A DNA stretch of 53,780 nt from contig CAZFHI010000011.1 of assembly GCA_964518875.1 (NCBI GenBank), positions 1-53,780 on the forward strand. The letters run 5' to 3'. This DNA comes from DTU024 sp964518875. GTDB lineage: Bacteria; Bacillota; Clostridia; Christensenellales; Aristaeellaceae. Below the pieces are notes generated by a model. It searched no databases, was not told the DNA's origin, and saw only the letters and a program-made list of their open reading frames with translations. Below, piece by piece: positions 25,538-33,855 of the stretch. Each line of letters begins with the position of its first letter. Position 1 is the stretch's first letter. A program made the position numbers and the translations under genes.

Positions 25538-26474
25538 AGCGATAAAAAAGGCTGAATGCGCGGCGGTCATTACGCATAAGCAGCCGGACGCCGACGCCAT
25601 AGGCTCTATGCTTGCCATATGCTATATACTTAAACGCCTTAACAAAAAAGCGCTTCCTTTTTGTCAGGACCCTGTGCCTGAATATATAAAATATCTGCCT
25701 TTAGCCGACACAGTGCTTACGCCAGACCGCTACAATAATGAAGCGGACCTGATTATATCTGTGGACGCGTCGGACAAAGAGCGCATAGGCGCGTGCTCTG
25801 TAATATTTGACAGCGAAGAAAACACAGCGCAGATAGACCATCACGCTACAAACACAAGGTTTGCTAAGCTAAACGAAGTGGATTCTGCCGCCGCGGCAAG
25901 CGGCATGCTCGTGTTCAGGCTTGCAAAGGCGCTGAACGTTAAAATAGACAGAACGTTGGCTGAGCTTCTATATGCCGCTACAAGCAGCGACACGGGTAAT
26001 TTCTGCTTCCCTTCAGTAACGGCTGAAACGTTTGAGCAGATGGCGGAGCTTATGGACGCGGGGCTTGATTTAGCCTTTAACGCGCAGCGCATACACCTTA
26101 TAAAATCCGAAGGCAATCTGCGCATAACCTGCGCGGCGCTCAGCACGCTTACGTTTCATATGGGCGGCAAATTTACTTCCACGCATCTTTATAAAAAAGA
26201 TTTCGAAAAATGCGGCGCTAACAGAGAAGAAAGCGACGGCATTGTTAATTTAGGGCTTTATATACCTAATGTAAAGGCCACTTATCTTGCAACGGAACAG
26301 GACGATGGGATTAAATTCAGCCTTCGCTGCCTTGAACCATACAACGTAGCCAAAGTGGCGGAACAGTTTAATGGAGGCGGCCATAAGCTGGCTTCAGGCT
26401 GCAGCGTTTCCGACAGTATGGAAAACGCCATGGTCAGAATGGACGCCGCTATGGCTGATATGTTAAAAAATTGA
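25506..26474 (+). CDS. nrnA: DHH/DHHA1 phosphoesterase, NrnA-like nanoRNase
   Basis: Bifunctional oligoribonuclease and 3'-phosphoadenosine phosphate phosphatase of Firmicutes, or a relative active on linear dinucleotides. The metal-binding DHH motif is IDHHATN near residue 110, preceded by THKQPDADAIGSM near 20-32 (first motif) and VDASDKERIG. The DHHA1 domain ends with FNGGGHKLASGCSV near 290. At 322 residues it has the usual length. It stands between rbfA and truB, as in other Firmicutes. The start overlaps rbfA by 32 nt; the family N-terminus supports this start. Confidence 0.92.
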   Translation: MKTIQNGRILEAIKKAECAAVITHKQPDADAIGSMLAICYILKRLNKKALPFCQDPVPEYIKYLPLADTVLTPDRYNNEADLIISVDASDKERIGACSVIFDSEENTAQIDHHATNTRFAKLNEVDSAAAASGMLVFRLAKALNVKIDRTLAELLYAATSSDTGNFCFPSVTAETFEQMAELMDAGLDLAFNAQRIHLIKSEGNLRITCAALSTLTFHMGGKFTSTHLYKKDFEKCGANREESDGIVNLGLYIPNVKATYLATEQDDGIKFSLRCLEPYNVAKVAEQFNGGGHKLASGCSVSDSMENAMVRMDAAMADMLKN

Positions 26475-27352
26475 ACGGCATAATAAATTTATATAAGCCC
26501 CCTGGAATCACAAGCGCCAAGGCGGTTTATAAAGTAAAACAAATAGTAAAAACAAAGACAGGGCATGCCGGCACGCTCGACCCTGAAGCCGCCGGCGTGC
26601 TTCCTGTTTTAGTGGGCCGCGCGACTAAATTTACAGACTATATATTCGGCAATAAAAAAACATATCTTGCGGAAATTATGTTCGGCTGTGAAACGGATAC
26701 TCAGGACGCGACAGGAGAAATTACGCTTAAAAGCGGCAGAATACCTGAACTTAAAGATATAGCCGCCGTTCTGCCTTATTTTACGGGCGAAATAGAGCAG
26801 GTGCCGCCTATGTATTCGGCGCTTAAGCGCGGAGGCAGAAAGCTTTATGAGCTCGCACGAGAAGGCGTGCAGGTTAAAAGGGAATCCCGCAAAGTTTATA
26901 TAGACTCAATAGAAATACTTAAAAAAACGAGCGAAAAATCTTACCTTTTGCGCGTAGTGTGCGGCAAAGGCACGTATATACGCACGCTGTGCGAGGACAT
27001 AGGAAGGCGCCTTGACAGCGCCGCTTACATGAACATGCTCATACGCGAAAGCGTGGGGGAGATGCATATAAATTCATCTGTAAGCGTAGAAGATATAGCT
27101 AAAGATCCATCCGCTTTTTTGCATGAACCGCAGGAGTTCCTTAAAAATTATGGCGCTTTATATGCGCCGTCAAAATTAAAAAAGCTGCTTATCAACGGCG
27201 CTAAAATAAACGAAGACGAGCTTTTGCTTAAAACGCCTTTAAAAGAAAACTCTGTATACCGCGTATTTTGCGATAACATATTTATAGGGCTTAGCAGGTG
27301 CGAACGCCATATTCTGCGCCCTGTAATCGTGTACACGACGCCGGATTCTTGA
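26471..27352 (+). CDS. truB: tRNA pseudouridine(55) synthase TruB
   Basis: Makes pseudouridine 55 in the T-loop of tRNAs. The start is a TTG overlapping the nrnA stop (TTGA). The 293-residue protein opens with GIINLYKPPGITS and has the catalytic Asp37 in HAGTLDPEAAGVLPV. The RNA-binding segment VPPMYSALKRGGRKLYELAREG is near 110-132 and CGKGTYIRTLCEDIG near 166-180. It is the last gene of the nusA operon here; the ribF gene that often follows is missing. Confidence 0.95.
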   Translation: MNGIINLYKPPGITSAKAVYKVKQIVKTKTGHAGTLDPEAAGVLPVLVGRATKFTDYIFGNKKTYLAEIMFGCETDTQDATGEITLKSGRIPELKDIAAVLPYFTGEIEQVPPMYSALKRGGRKLYELAREGVQVKRESRKVYIDSIEILKKTSEKSYLLRVVCGKGTYIRTLCEDIGRRLDSAAYMNMLIRESVGEMHINSSVSVEDIAKDPSAFLHEPQEFLKNYGALYAPSKLKKLLINGAKINEDELLLKTPLKENSVYRVFCDNIFIGLSRCERHILRPVIVYTTPDS

Positions 27353-27377
27353 CATGGATTGACCTGTTTTGTATTAT
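27349..27377 (+). promoter_or_regulatory. Consensus promoter of the GntR-family regulator
   Basis: TTGACA (27349-27354, overlapping the truB stop codon) and TATTAT (27372-27377) with exactly 17 nt between them. GGGAGG follows before the TTG start. Confidence 0.8.
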
Positions 27378-27404
27378 TAATCTGTATGAAGGGAGGTCTG
27401 TGCA

Positions 27405-28082
27405 TTGGATTCGGAATGGGAGCAGCCGGACTCGTCGAAGGCAATACGCGAAATGGCTTATGAAAAGCTTAAGCATACGATAATTATGGGTGAAATATCC
27501 GTCGGCACGCGACTTATAGAAACCCAGTATGCAAAAAAGCTGCACGTAAGCCGTACGCCTCTGCGTGAAGCCCTGCGCCGCCTGGAGCAGGACGGCCTGG
27601 TAGAATACCAGGAAAGGAAGGGAGCCCGCGTATCCGGCTTTACATTAGAAGACATAGAAGAGGTATTCCTTATACGCAATGCGCTTATGATGCTTATAAT
27701 GCCTTCCATTATGCAAAACGTAACTGATGACGACATACAAAAATTAAAAGATATACTTGTAGAAATGGATGAAAGCCAGCGCAACGAGGACGCGGACGCC
27801 CTCGCTAAGCAGAACCGCGCTTTTCACAGGACGATAGAAAGAATATCCGATAAAAAGCGCATACTGCGCGTGATAGACAGCCAGGAAGACTACATAATGC
27901 GATTTTCAGCTATTACTATCGCAAACATAGTAAGGCGGTCCAACGCCCACTGCGAGCACCACCAGATGGTGGAGCTTCTTCAAAACAAAGACCTTGACGG
28001 CTTAAGCGAGCTTTACGCTCACCACCTTGAAGAGAGCAAGGAAACCTGCCTTGAAGCCGTTAAACAGAGACGGCTTAAATAA
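27405..28082 (+). CDS. GntR-family regulator of the FadR/FCD subgroup
   Basis: A 225-residue regulator with an N-terminal winged helix (residues 5-75: AIREMAYEKLKHTIIMGEIS, then LHVSRTPLREALRRLEQDGLVEY) and a C-terminal all-helical FCD ligand-binding domain (about 85-215). FCD domains bind small carboxylates through Asp and His residues; Asp and His residues are present at HRTIERISDK and HCEHHQM. The TTG start has GGGAGG 8 nt upstream. The gene has its own near-consensus promoter, and the Lrp-like gene follows 4 nt later, so these regulators may be co-transcribed with the aminotransferase. The ligand is unknown. Confidence 0.88.
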   Translation: MDSEWEQPDSSKAIREMAYEKLKHTIIMGEISVGTRLIETQYAKKLHVSRTPLREALRRLEQDGLVEYQERKGARVSGFTLEDIEEVFLIRNALMMLIMPSIMQNVTDDDIQKLKDILVEMDESQRNEDADALAKQNRAFHRTIERISDKKRILRVIDSQEDYIMRFSAITIANIVRRSNAHCEHHQMVELLQNKDLDGLSELYAHHLEESKETCLEAVKQRRLK

Positions 28083-28086
28083 AACT

Positions 28087-28596
28087 ATGGACGGAAAAAT
28101 AAGCATGAATAATATTGATTATCAAATACTCGGTTTATTAAAAAAAGACTGCCGCATGCCGCTTGAAGACATAGCCGATATGCTTGACACAGACATGGCT
28201 AAAATTGCTTCAAGCATAGACGCTATGGAAAAGGACGGCATAATACTTAAATACATTCCTCTTATTAACTGGGATAAAACAGACAAGCAGTTTGTCGAAG
28301 CCTTTATAGAGGTAAAGGTAACGCCGCAAAAGGAGCAGGGCTTTGACGCCCTGGCTAAAAACATTTACCAGTACGATGAAGTAAAGAGCGTGTTTTTAGT
28401 AAGCGGCTCCTTTGACCTGCTTATTCTTGCGGAAGCCCCGACGCTTAAAGAGCTTGCTTTGTTTGTAAGCGAGAGACTAAGCGTGCTGGATACCGTAATA
28501 TCGACCGCGACGTCATTCGTACTAAAACGCTATAAGCAGGACGGCATAGTATTTGACAAGCCTTCAAAGGATAAGCGTCTTTTAATTTCACCATGA
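28087..28596 (+). CDS. Lrp/AsnC-family transcription regulator
   Basis: A 169-residue regulator with a helix-turn-helix (DYQILGLLKKDCRMPLEDIA, residues about 9-60) and a RAM ligand-binding domain (about 75-150, VEAFIEVKVTPQKEQGFDAL and KSVFLVSGSFDLLILAEA). Lrp-type proteins sense amino acids and regulate their metabolism. The start could be ATG 28087 or ATG 28105; neither has a strong ribosome site. It overlaps the aminotransferase by ATGA, a pairing that recurs in Firmicutes and suggests it regulates that enzyme. Confidence 0.88.
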   Translation: MDGKISMNNIDYQILGLLKKDCRMPLEDIADMLDTDMAKIASSIDAMEKDGIILKYIPLINWDKTDKQFVEAFIEVKVTPQKEQGFDALAKNIYQYDEVKSVFLVSGSFDLLILAEAPTLKELALFVSERLSVLDTVISTATSFVLKRYKQDGIVFDKPSKDKRLLISP

Positions 28597-29768
28597 GCGA
28601 GAGATTTTTAAACCATAAGATACAAGCTATACCGCCAAGCGGCATACGCAGGTTTTTTGACATGGCGGGCAGCATACCAAACGTCATTTCATTAGGCATA
28701 GGCGAGCCGGACTTTGTAACGCCGTACAAAATACGCCGCGCCGCCATAGAAAGCCTGCTTAACGGAGAAACCCAGTATACTGAAAACGCCGGGCTTATGG
28801 CTCTTCGCCGCGAAATAGCGGAATACATTTTAATAAGGCATAAGTTAAGCTATGACCCTGAAAAAGAAATAATGGTAACGGTAGGCGCCAGCGAAGCGAT
28901 AGACCTGTGTTTTCGCGCCATAATTGAAAAAGGCGACGAAGTAATACTGCAGGATCCGGGCTACATAAGCTATGCCCCGTGCGTAACGATGTGCGGGGGA
29001 AAACCCGTTAACGTAAGGGTTTACGGTAAGGACGGCTTTGAAATGCGCGCTGAAGAAATAGAAAAGCATATAACGGACAAGACCAAGGCCGTTTTGCTGT
29101 CATACCCCAATAACCCTACCGGCAGCATAATAAGCAAAGAAGCGCTTGAAAAAATAGCTGAGTTAGCCATTAAACGCGATTTGATTGTTATAAGCGATGA
29201 AATATACAACGAGCTTGTGTATGACGGTAAAAGGCAAATATCAATTGCAAGCCTTGAAGGCATGAAAGAGCGCTGCGTTACGATAAACGGCTTCAGCAAG
29301 GCGTTTGCAATGACGGGCCATAGGGTGGGCTATATGTGCGCTCCTGAAGCCATTTTGAAAACCGCGCTTAAGATACACCAGTTCACTATTTTGTGCGCGA
29401 GCAGAACGGCTCAAGCGGCCGCGCTTGAAGCCCTCAAAGACGGGAAAACAAACGATTACAAGGAAGTAAGCGCTATGCGCGAAAGCTACAACCAAAGACG
29501 CCGTCTTATGTACAACACATTTAACAGAATGGGCCTTGACTGCGTGGAGCCTCACGGCGCTTTTTACGCTTTCCCGAGCATAAAAAATACCGGTCTTACG
29601 AGCAATGAGTTTTGCGAAAGGCTTTTAAGGGAAGAGGCCGTCGTATGCGTGCCCGGAACCGCCTTTGGCGAGGGCGGCGAAGGCTATATACGCTGCTGCT
29701 ACGCTACTGATATAGAAAAGCTTAAAGAAGCCTTTGAGCGCATTAAACGTTTTATATCACATTTATAG
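28593..29768 (+). CDS. PLP-dependent aminotransferase, class I/II
   Basis: A 391-residue fold-type I aminotransferase. The pyridoxal phosphate lysine is Lys236 in NGFSKAFAMTGHRVGY, with the cofactor-binding YPNNPTGSI near 170 and SDEIYNELVYDG near 203, and the substrate-carboxylate Arg in GEGYIRCCYA near 366-375. It belongs to the aspartate/aromatic/PatA-like group; the exact substrate cannot be fixed by eye. Upstream and overlapping is an Lrp-like regulator, which argues for amino-acid metabolism. It is followed after 10 nt by the capA-like gene. Confidence 0.9.
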   Translation: MSERFLNHKIQAIPPSGIRRFFDMAGSIPNVISLGIGEPDFVTPYKIRRAAIESLLNGETQYTENAGLMALRREIAEYILIRHKLSYDPEKEIMVTVGASEAIDLCFRAIIEKGDEVILQDPGYISYAPCVTMCGGKPVNVRVYGKDGFEMRAEEIEKHITDKTKAVLLSYPNNPTGSIISKEALEKIAELAIKRDLIVISDEIYNELVYDGKRQISIASLEGMKERCVTINGFSKAFAMTGHRVGYMCAPEAILKTALKIHQFTILCASRTAQAAALEALKDGKTNDYKEVSAMRESYNQRRRLMYNTFNRMGLDCVEPHGAFYAFPSIKNTGLTSNEFCERLLREEAVVCVPGTAFGEGGEGYIRCCYATDIEKLKEAFERIKRFISHL

Positions 29769-29778
29769 GAGGTACTTC

Positions 29779-30969
29779 GTGAAGAAACCACTTGCCGCTA
29801 TATTATTCCTTGCGCTGCTCTGCGCTTTTGCTTTTAGCGCATTGCCTGAGGAAGAAGTTTCTATATTTGAAACTCTGCAGGCCGCGCCGACTGAAGTCCC
29901 TCAAAATATAATTAATCCGGATCTCGTAGCGCAAAGCGAAGCGGGGGAAGCCGCCGCGTCTGAAGCTTCGGAAGAAGAAAGCCAGAAGGACGATTTTAAA
30001 ATTTTGCCTGACGGCAGCATACCTGTTGTTATCACAGCCGTAGGCGATACCACCATAGGCGGGGACGTTCGAAAGGGCGGCCGCAATATATTTGAAAAAG
30101 AAAAGGAAAAACAGGGCGGCGACCCGAGCTTTATTGTAAAAAACACAAAGGACATTTTCTCTGAAGACGATTTAACAATAGCCAATTTTGAGGGAACGCT
30201 CACAACAGCCGGCATACCGTCGAATAAAAAAGGCAACAGCTTCTTGTTTTCCGCCCCGCCGGAGTATGTTAAAATTTTAACGGACGGCAGCATAGAAGCC
30301 GTAACAATAGAAAACAACCACATTATGGACCACGGCGAAGAAGGCCTGAAAGAAACCACGGATACCTTGGACAAGGAAGGCGTAGTGTGGAGCGCCGAAG
30401 ATAATTTGGGAACATACGAAACAAACGGCGTAAAGATAGGCATGCTCGCATACCAGACGTTTAACGGCCGCTACCCTGAGCTTTTTGATAAAGTGCCCCG
30501 CCAGATAGAAGAAGCAAGGACGACGCACGACATTGTTATAGTAAGCTTCCACTGGGGCGATGAATTAGATTATGTTCCAAATAAAAATCAACAGAAATTA
30601 GGCAGGCTGTCCATAGACGCCGGGGCGGACCTTGTTGTCGGCCACCACAGCCACCGCATAAACCCAATAGAAAAATACAAGGGCCGCTATATAGCTTATT
30701 CCCTTGGCAATTTTAGTTTTGCGGGAAACACAAAGCCGAGCGATATGAGCACGTTTTTTCTTCAGGTGCGCTTTACCGTAAAAAACGGACAGGCCACAAC
30801 AACAGGCTTCAGGATAATACCCGCGCGCATTTCTTCCAAGGCGCAGTATAACGATTTTATCCCTACGCCGTTTACCGAGCAGCGCAATATAGACAATGTG
30901 CTTAGCGTGCTCGCATCAAACGGCAAAAAGCTTGAGTACGCAGTCGAAGAGTATCCTCTGGAGTGGTAA
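29779..30969 (+). CDS. CapA-family (PgsA-like) secreted metallophosphatase-like protein
   Basis: A 396-residue protein of the CapA/PgsA family, whose best-known members take part in poly-gamma-glutamate capsule synthesis and which has a calcineurin-like phosphoesterase fold. The N-terminal signal or anchor is at residues 2-22 (KKPLAAILFLALLCAFAFSA). An acidic Ala/Glu/Ser spacer leads to the catalytic domain: ITAVGDTTIGGD near 80, ANFEGTLT, NNHIMDHG, VSFHWGDELDY and VVGHHSHRINPIE near 285, and YSLGNFSFAG. GTG 29779 is preceded by TAGGAGGT; a longer frame from 29734 lies inside the aminotransferase gene and is less likely. No pgsB or pgsC is present, so capsule synthesis is uncertain. Confidence 0.85.
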   Translation: MKKPLAAILFLALLCAFAFSALPEEEVSIFETLQAAPTEVPQNIINPDLVAQSEAGEAAASEASEEESQKDDFKILPDGSIPVVITAVGDTTIGGDVRKGGRNIFEKEKEKQGGDPSFIVKNTKDIFSEDDLTIANFEGTLTTAGIPSNKKGNSFLFSAPPEYVKILTDGSIEAVTIENNHIMDHGEEGLKETTDTLDKEGVVWSAEDNLGTYETNGVKIGMLAYQTFNGRYPELFDKVPRQIEEARTTHDIVIVSFHWGDELDYVPNKNQQKLGRLSIDAGADLVVGHHSHRINPIEKYKGRYIAYSLGNFSFAGNTKPSDMSTFFLQVRFTVKNGQATTTGFRIIPARISSKAQYNDFIPTPFTEQRNIDNVLSVLASNGKKLEYAVEEYPLEW

Positions 30970-30970
30970 G

Positions 30971-31798
30971 ATGCGCTGCAAATTTTTTCTTGCTACAAGG
31001 CACGCGAGCGCGAATAAGCTTATAAAGCATTTGCAGAATTCAATAACCGAGCTTGCGATAGCCTTTGGAAGCAGCTTTACAATAAAGGAAGTACCTTTTG
31101 ACGATATAGATATGAGCTTTAGCGGCAGGGACTCCGCAATGCTTGTAATAGGCGATAAAAATGATGCGCGGGAGCTTTCTAAAAAAATGGGACTTTTTGC
31201 GCAGATGCAAAGCTACCTTGGAGCCGCGAACGTTTCTCTGCTTAAGTCAGAGCTGCTTGCAAAAGGAACGGTGCTTTATCCTATGGATTCAAGTAAAGAA
31301 AATTTCGCGTCTTTTACAGGCTTTATACAGGCGCAGCGCGCTAAGCCGGAAAATATAATCACAGCGGAAAACGTAAGCCCAGTTATTGAAAAGCTTCTGT
31401 TCGCCCCTGATCAACTTGACGATATAATCTGCGATTACAACGCCGGCCTTATTGTTAAAACGCTCGCAACAGACATTTCCGGCACGCAGAGGCTGCAGTT
31501 TAAAATACTAATGGGCAACGCGGGGAAAATTCATTTTGTGCCGCTTGAAGACGGCTGGCGCAGCGAAGACGCCGTAAGCCCGTACGGTATGTATTTCGCC
31601 GTGTCCGACATGCTTAGCCGCTTCAATTTAGAGCGCGAAGCCATGTGCCTTAAGACGGCGAACGCCAACGTGCTTAAAGCGGGCTGGCGCACAGAGGACT
31701 GCCTCTTATCCTCTGAAGAAAAACTAACCGCTACGTCAGAGATTTGCGCTCTTATAGACGAGCAGATACAGCTTGCCGGAGAGCTGATGCAAAGCTGA
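30971..31798 (+). CDS. Degenerate isocitrate/isopropylmalate dehydrogenase-like protein
   Basis: The 275-residue protein resembles the beta-decarboxylating dehydrogenases in outline. SKKMGLFAQM near residue 72 matches the KELGLFANLRP region, ENVSP near 135 the NVTP region, and DYNAGLIVKTLATDISG near 154-170 the NLFGDILSDEA region. PLEDGWRSEDAVSPYG fits HGSAPDIAGKGIANP, and the end, AMCLKTANANVLKAGWRTED, matches the AVxxVLxxGxRTxD end. The metal-binding aspartates of GDILSD are Leu and Thr here, and the substrate arginines near LRP are missing, so catalysis by the known mechanism is unlikely. It begins one base after the capA-like stop and ends before a strong terminator. The role is unknown. 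Confidence 0.6.
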   Translation: MRCKFFLATRHASANKLIKHLQNSITELAIAFGSSFTIKEVPFDDIDMSFSGRDSAMLVIGDKNDARELSKKMGLFAQMQSYLGAANVSLLKSELLAKGTVLYPMDSSKENFASFTGFIQAQRAKPENIITAENVSPVIEKLLFAPDQLDDIICDYNAGLIVKTLATDISGTQRLQFKILMGNAGKIHFVPLEDGWRSEDAVSPYGMYFAVSDMLSRFNLEREAMCLKTANANVLKAGWRTEDCLLSSEEKLTATSEICALIDEQIQLAGELMQS

Positions 31799-31822
31799 CA
31801 TAAGAAAAAATAATGGATATTA

Positions 31823-31861
31823 AAACGGCTGCAGCAAATGCTAAACTTGCTGCAGCCGTTT
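31823..31861. terminator. Strong bidirectional terminator between convergent genes
   Basis: A perfect 15-bp stem (31823-31837 with 31847-31861, arms around CGGCTGCAGC) with a 9-nt loop. It separates the + strand dehydrogenase-like gene from the - strand apbE gene; A/T-rich flanks on both sides allow action in both directions. Confidence 0.85.
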
Positions 31862-31910
31862 ATAGTATATTACGCTTTTAAAGCGACGCTTGTATTTAAA
31901 ATACGCTTTT

Positions 31911-32951
31911 TTATTTTGACGATCCGAGGTAATCTTTTAAATTATCCGTTATAATTACTGTGCCGTCGTTTAAGTACCAGACAACGCCTATTTCAGGGTG
32001 CTCATTTGCAAACATTTGCCCTTTTTCAAACGGCATTATAAAAAGCGCTGTTGAAAGCATATCCGCTATGGCAGAATCTTCCGTAACTATGGTAACGGAG
32101 CGCATGGAATCCGCAGGCAGAAGCGTGTCGGGCGAAATAATATGATGATATTTTTTGCCGTCGACTTCAAAAAAACGCTGGTAATCTCCGCTTGTAACAA
32201 CGGACTTATCGTGCAGGAAAAGCGTTTCAAATACCTGGCTCGGGTTTTCGGGATCCTGAAGCCCGACGCCCCAGTTGTCCCTGCCGTCAAGCGGGGGATG
32301 GCCCGTGCGCACGTTGCCGCCGGCGTTTATTATAAAAGAAGGCATATCGCTTTTAAGCAGCTCTTGAGCCACAAGCTCTGTGGCGTATCCTTTTGCGATG
32401 GCGCCTACATTAAGCTTAAGCTCAGGGTCGTTAAAAAACACGGTCTTATTTTCTTTGTCTAAAATTACATCGGCCATGCTGGTGTGCTTTTTAGCCTTTA
32501 TAAGGCTTTCTTTATCAGGGATATAAGCTTCATCGTGATTATCCTCTGAAAAAATTCGCGCGTCGTGCCAAAGACCAAGCACCGTGCCCATGGCGATGTT
32601 TACCGTATCGCCGAGCTTTGGCTGCTTTTCCTTACACATAAGCAAAAGGTTAAAAAGCTCGTCGGAAACTTTAACCGGCTTACATGAAGCCAGGCGGTTC
32701 AACGAATAAACATTTACCACGCCTTCGTACTCATTGTAGCCGTCAAACAGCTTGTGATATTTAAAAAACAGCTCCTCCGCGTACTTTGCGCTTTTATCAA
32801 ATGAGGCTTTATCCTTAGCGTAGCCTATTATGGTGATAACGGTATCAAAGGTACCGAAAAAAACATGGCTGTATTTTTGATATGCCTCAGCGTGAACTGA
32901 AGGCATAAGAAGCGATATAAGAAGAACCAAGATAAGTATATTTTTTTTCAT
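31911..32951 (-). CDS. apbE: FAD:protein FMN transferase (ApbE family)
   Basis: Attaches FMN covalently to threonine residues of target proteins such as Rnf and Nqr subunits, outside the membrane. The 346-residue protein has a signal peptide (residues 1-21, ILILVLLISLLMPSVHAEA) with an AxA-type cleavage site but no lipobox cysteine, unlike many Gram-positive ApbE proteins. Family features are FGTFDTVITIIGYAKD near 32-47, VNIAMGTVLGLWHDA near 118-132, VGAIAKGYATELVAQEL near 183-199, INAGGNVRTGH near 210, and the C-terminal TIVTEDSAIADMLSTALFIM near 290-310 with the Mg-binding Asp. It follows era by 1 nt. Rnf genes are not in the window. Confidence 0.92.
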   Translation of the reverse strand: MKKNILILVLLISLLMPSVHAEAYQKYSHVFFGTFDTVITIIGYAKDKASFDKSAKYAEELFFKYHKLFDGYNEYEGVVNVYSLNRLASCKPVKVSDELFNLLLMCKEKQPKLGDTVNIAMGTVLGLWHDARIFSEDNHDEAYIPDKESLIKAKKHTSMADVILDKENKTVFFNDPELKLNVGAIAKGYATELVAQELLKSDMPSFIINAGGNVRTGHPPLDGRDNWGVGLQDPENPSQVFETLFLHDKSVVTSGDYQRFFEVDGKKYHHIISPDTLLPADSMRSVTIVTEDSAIADMLSTALFIMPFEKGQMFANEHPEIGVVWYLNDGTVIITDNLKDYLGSSK

Positions 32952-32952
32952 A

Positions 32953-33846
32953 TTATCCTTCCGTATAACCGAGAGCCTTAAGATCTGATAAAGAATTTTT
33001 CCAATTTTCGCGTACCTTTACCCACAGGTCAAGATGCACATGGCGGCCGAGCAGCGTTTCTATGTCAGCGCGGGCCTCCGTACCTATTTTTTTAATCATG
33101 CCGCCGCGATTCCCGATTATTATTTTTTTATGAGAATCCTTTTCGCAGTATATGCTGGCGTGTATCCTGCTTAGAGTGTCGCTTGCATTTTCTATCCTTA
33201 CAATTTCAACGCCTATGCCGTGCGGAACTTCATCCTTAAGATAAAGCAGGGCTTTTTCGCGTATAATTTCCGCAATAAGCATTCTTTCGGGCTGATCCGT
33301 AAGCATATCTTCCGGGAAATACTTTGGCCCTTGCGGCATGCTTGAAATAAGAAGACTCATAAGGCTATCCAGGCCTTCGCCTGTTTTAGCGCTTACAGGC
33401 AGTATGGCCTTGAAATTCAAGGTTGAAAACTCGTCTATTACAGGCAGCAGCCTGGTGGGATGAACCGCGTCTATTTTGTTTATTAAAAGGAAAACGGGAA
33501 TATTAAAACCGCTATACTGCTGTACTATTTTTTTATCCTGCTCTTTTATGCTGACAGCGTTAAGCATTATAAGCAGCGCATCTATGCCTGACAGCGCGTT
33601 ATTAACAGAATCCATCATAAACTGTCCAAGCTTATTATGCGCCTTGTGAATGCCGGGCGTATCGAGCAATACTATTTGAGCGCCGGGGCGGTTTACTATT
33701 CCCATAAGGCGGCTTCTAGTCGTCTGAGGCTTAGGGGATACTATTGCTACCTTTTCTCCTACAAGGCGGTTCACAAGCGTGGACTTGCCTACATTTGGCC
33801 TGCCTATAATAGCCGCGAAACCGGAATGAAAATTATTATCCTGCAT
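32953..33846 (-). CDS. era: GTPase Era
   Basis: Ras-like GTPase that binds the 3' end of 16S rRNA and assists 30S assembly. The 297-residue protein has G1 GRPNVGKST at residues 15-23, G3 DTPGIH near 62, G4 NKID near 127, and a C-terminal KH domain with IIGNRGGMIKKIG near 245. The gene is 9 nt downstream of the ybeY-cdd fusion. The block phoH-pgpH-ybeY-cdd-era is the usual Firmicutes order with dgkA missing. Confidence 0.97.
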   Translation of the reverse strand: MQDNNFHSGFAAIIGRPNVGKSTLVNRLVGEKVAIVSPKPQTTRSRLMGIVNRPGAQIVLLDTPGIHKAHNKLGQFMMDSVNNALSGIDALLIMLNAVSIKEQDKKIVQQYSGFNIPVFLLINKIDAVHPTRLLPVIDEFSTLNFKAILPVSAKTGEGLDSLMSLLISSMPQGPKYFPEDMLTDQPERMLIAEIIREKALLYLKDEVPHGIGVEIVRIENASDTLSRIHASIYCEKDSHKKIIIGNRGGMIKKIGTEARADIETLLGRHVHLDLWVKVRENWKNSLSDLKALGYTEG

Positions 33847-33855
33847 AATCCGCTT

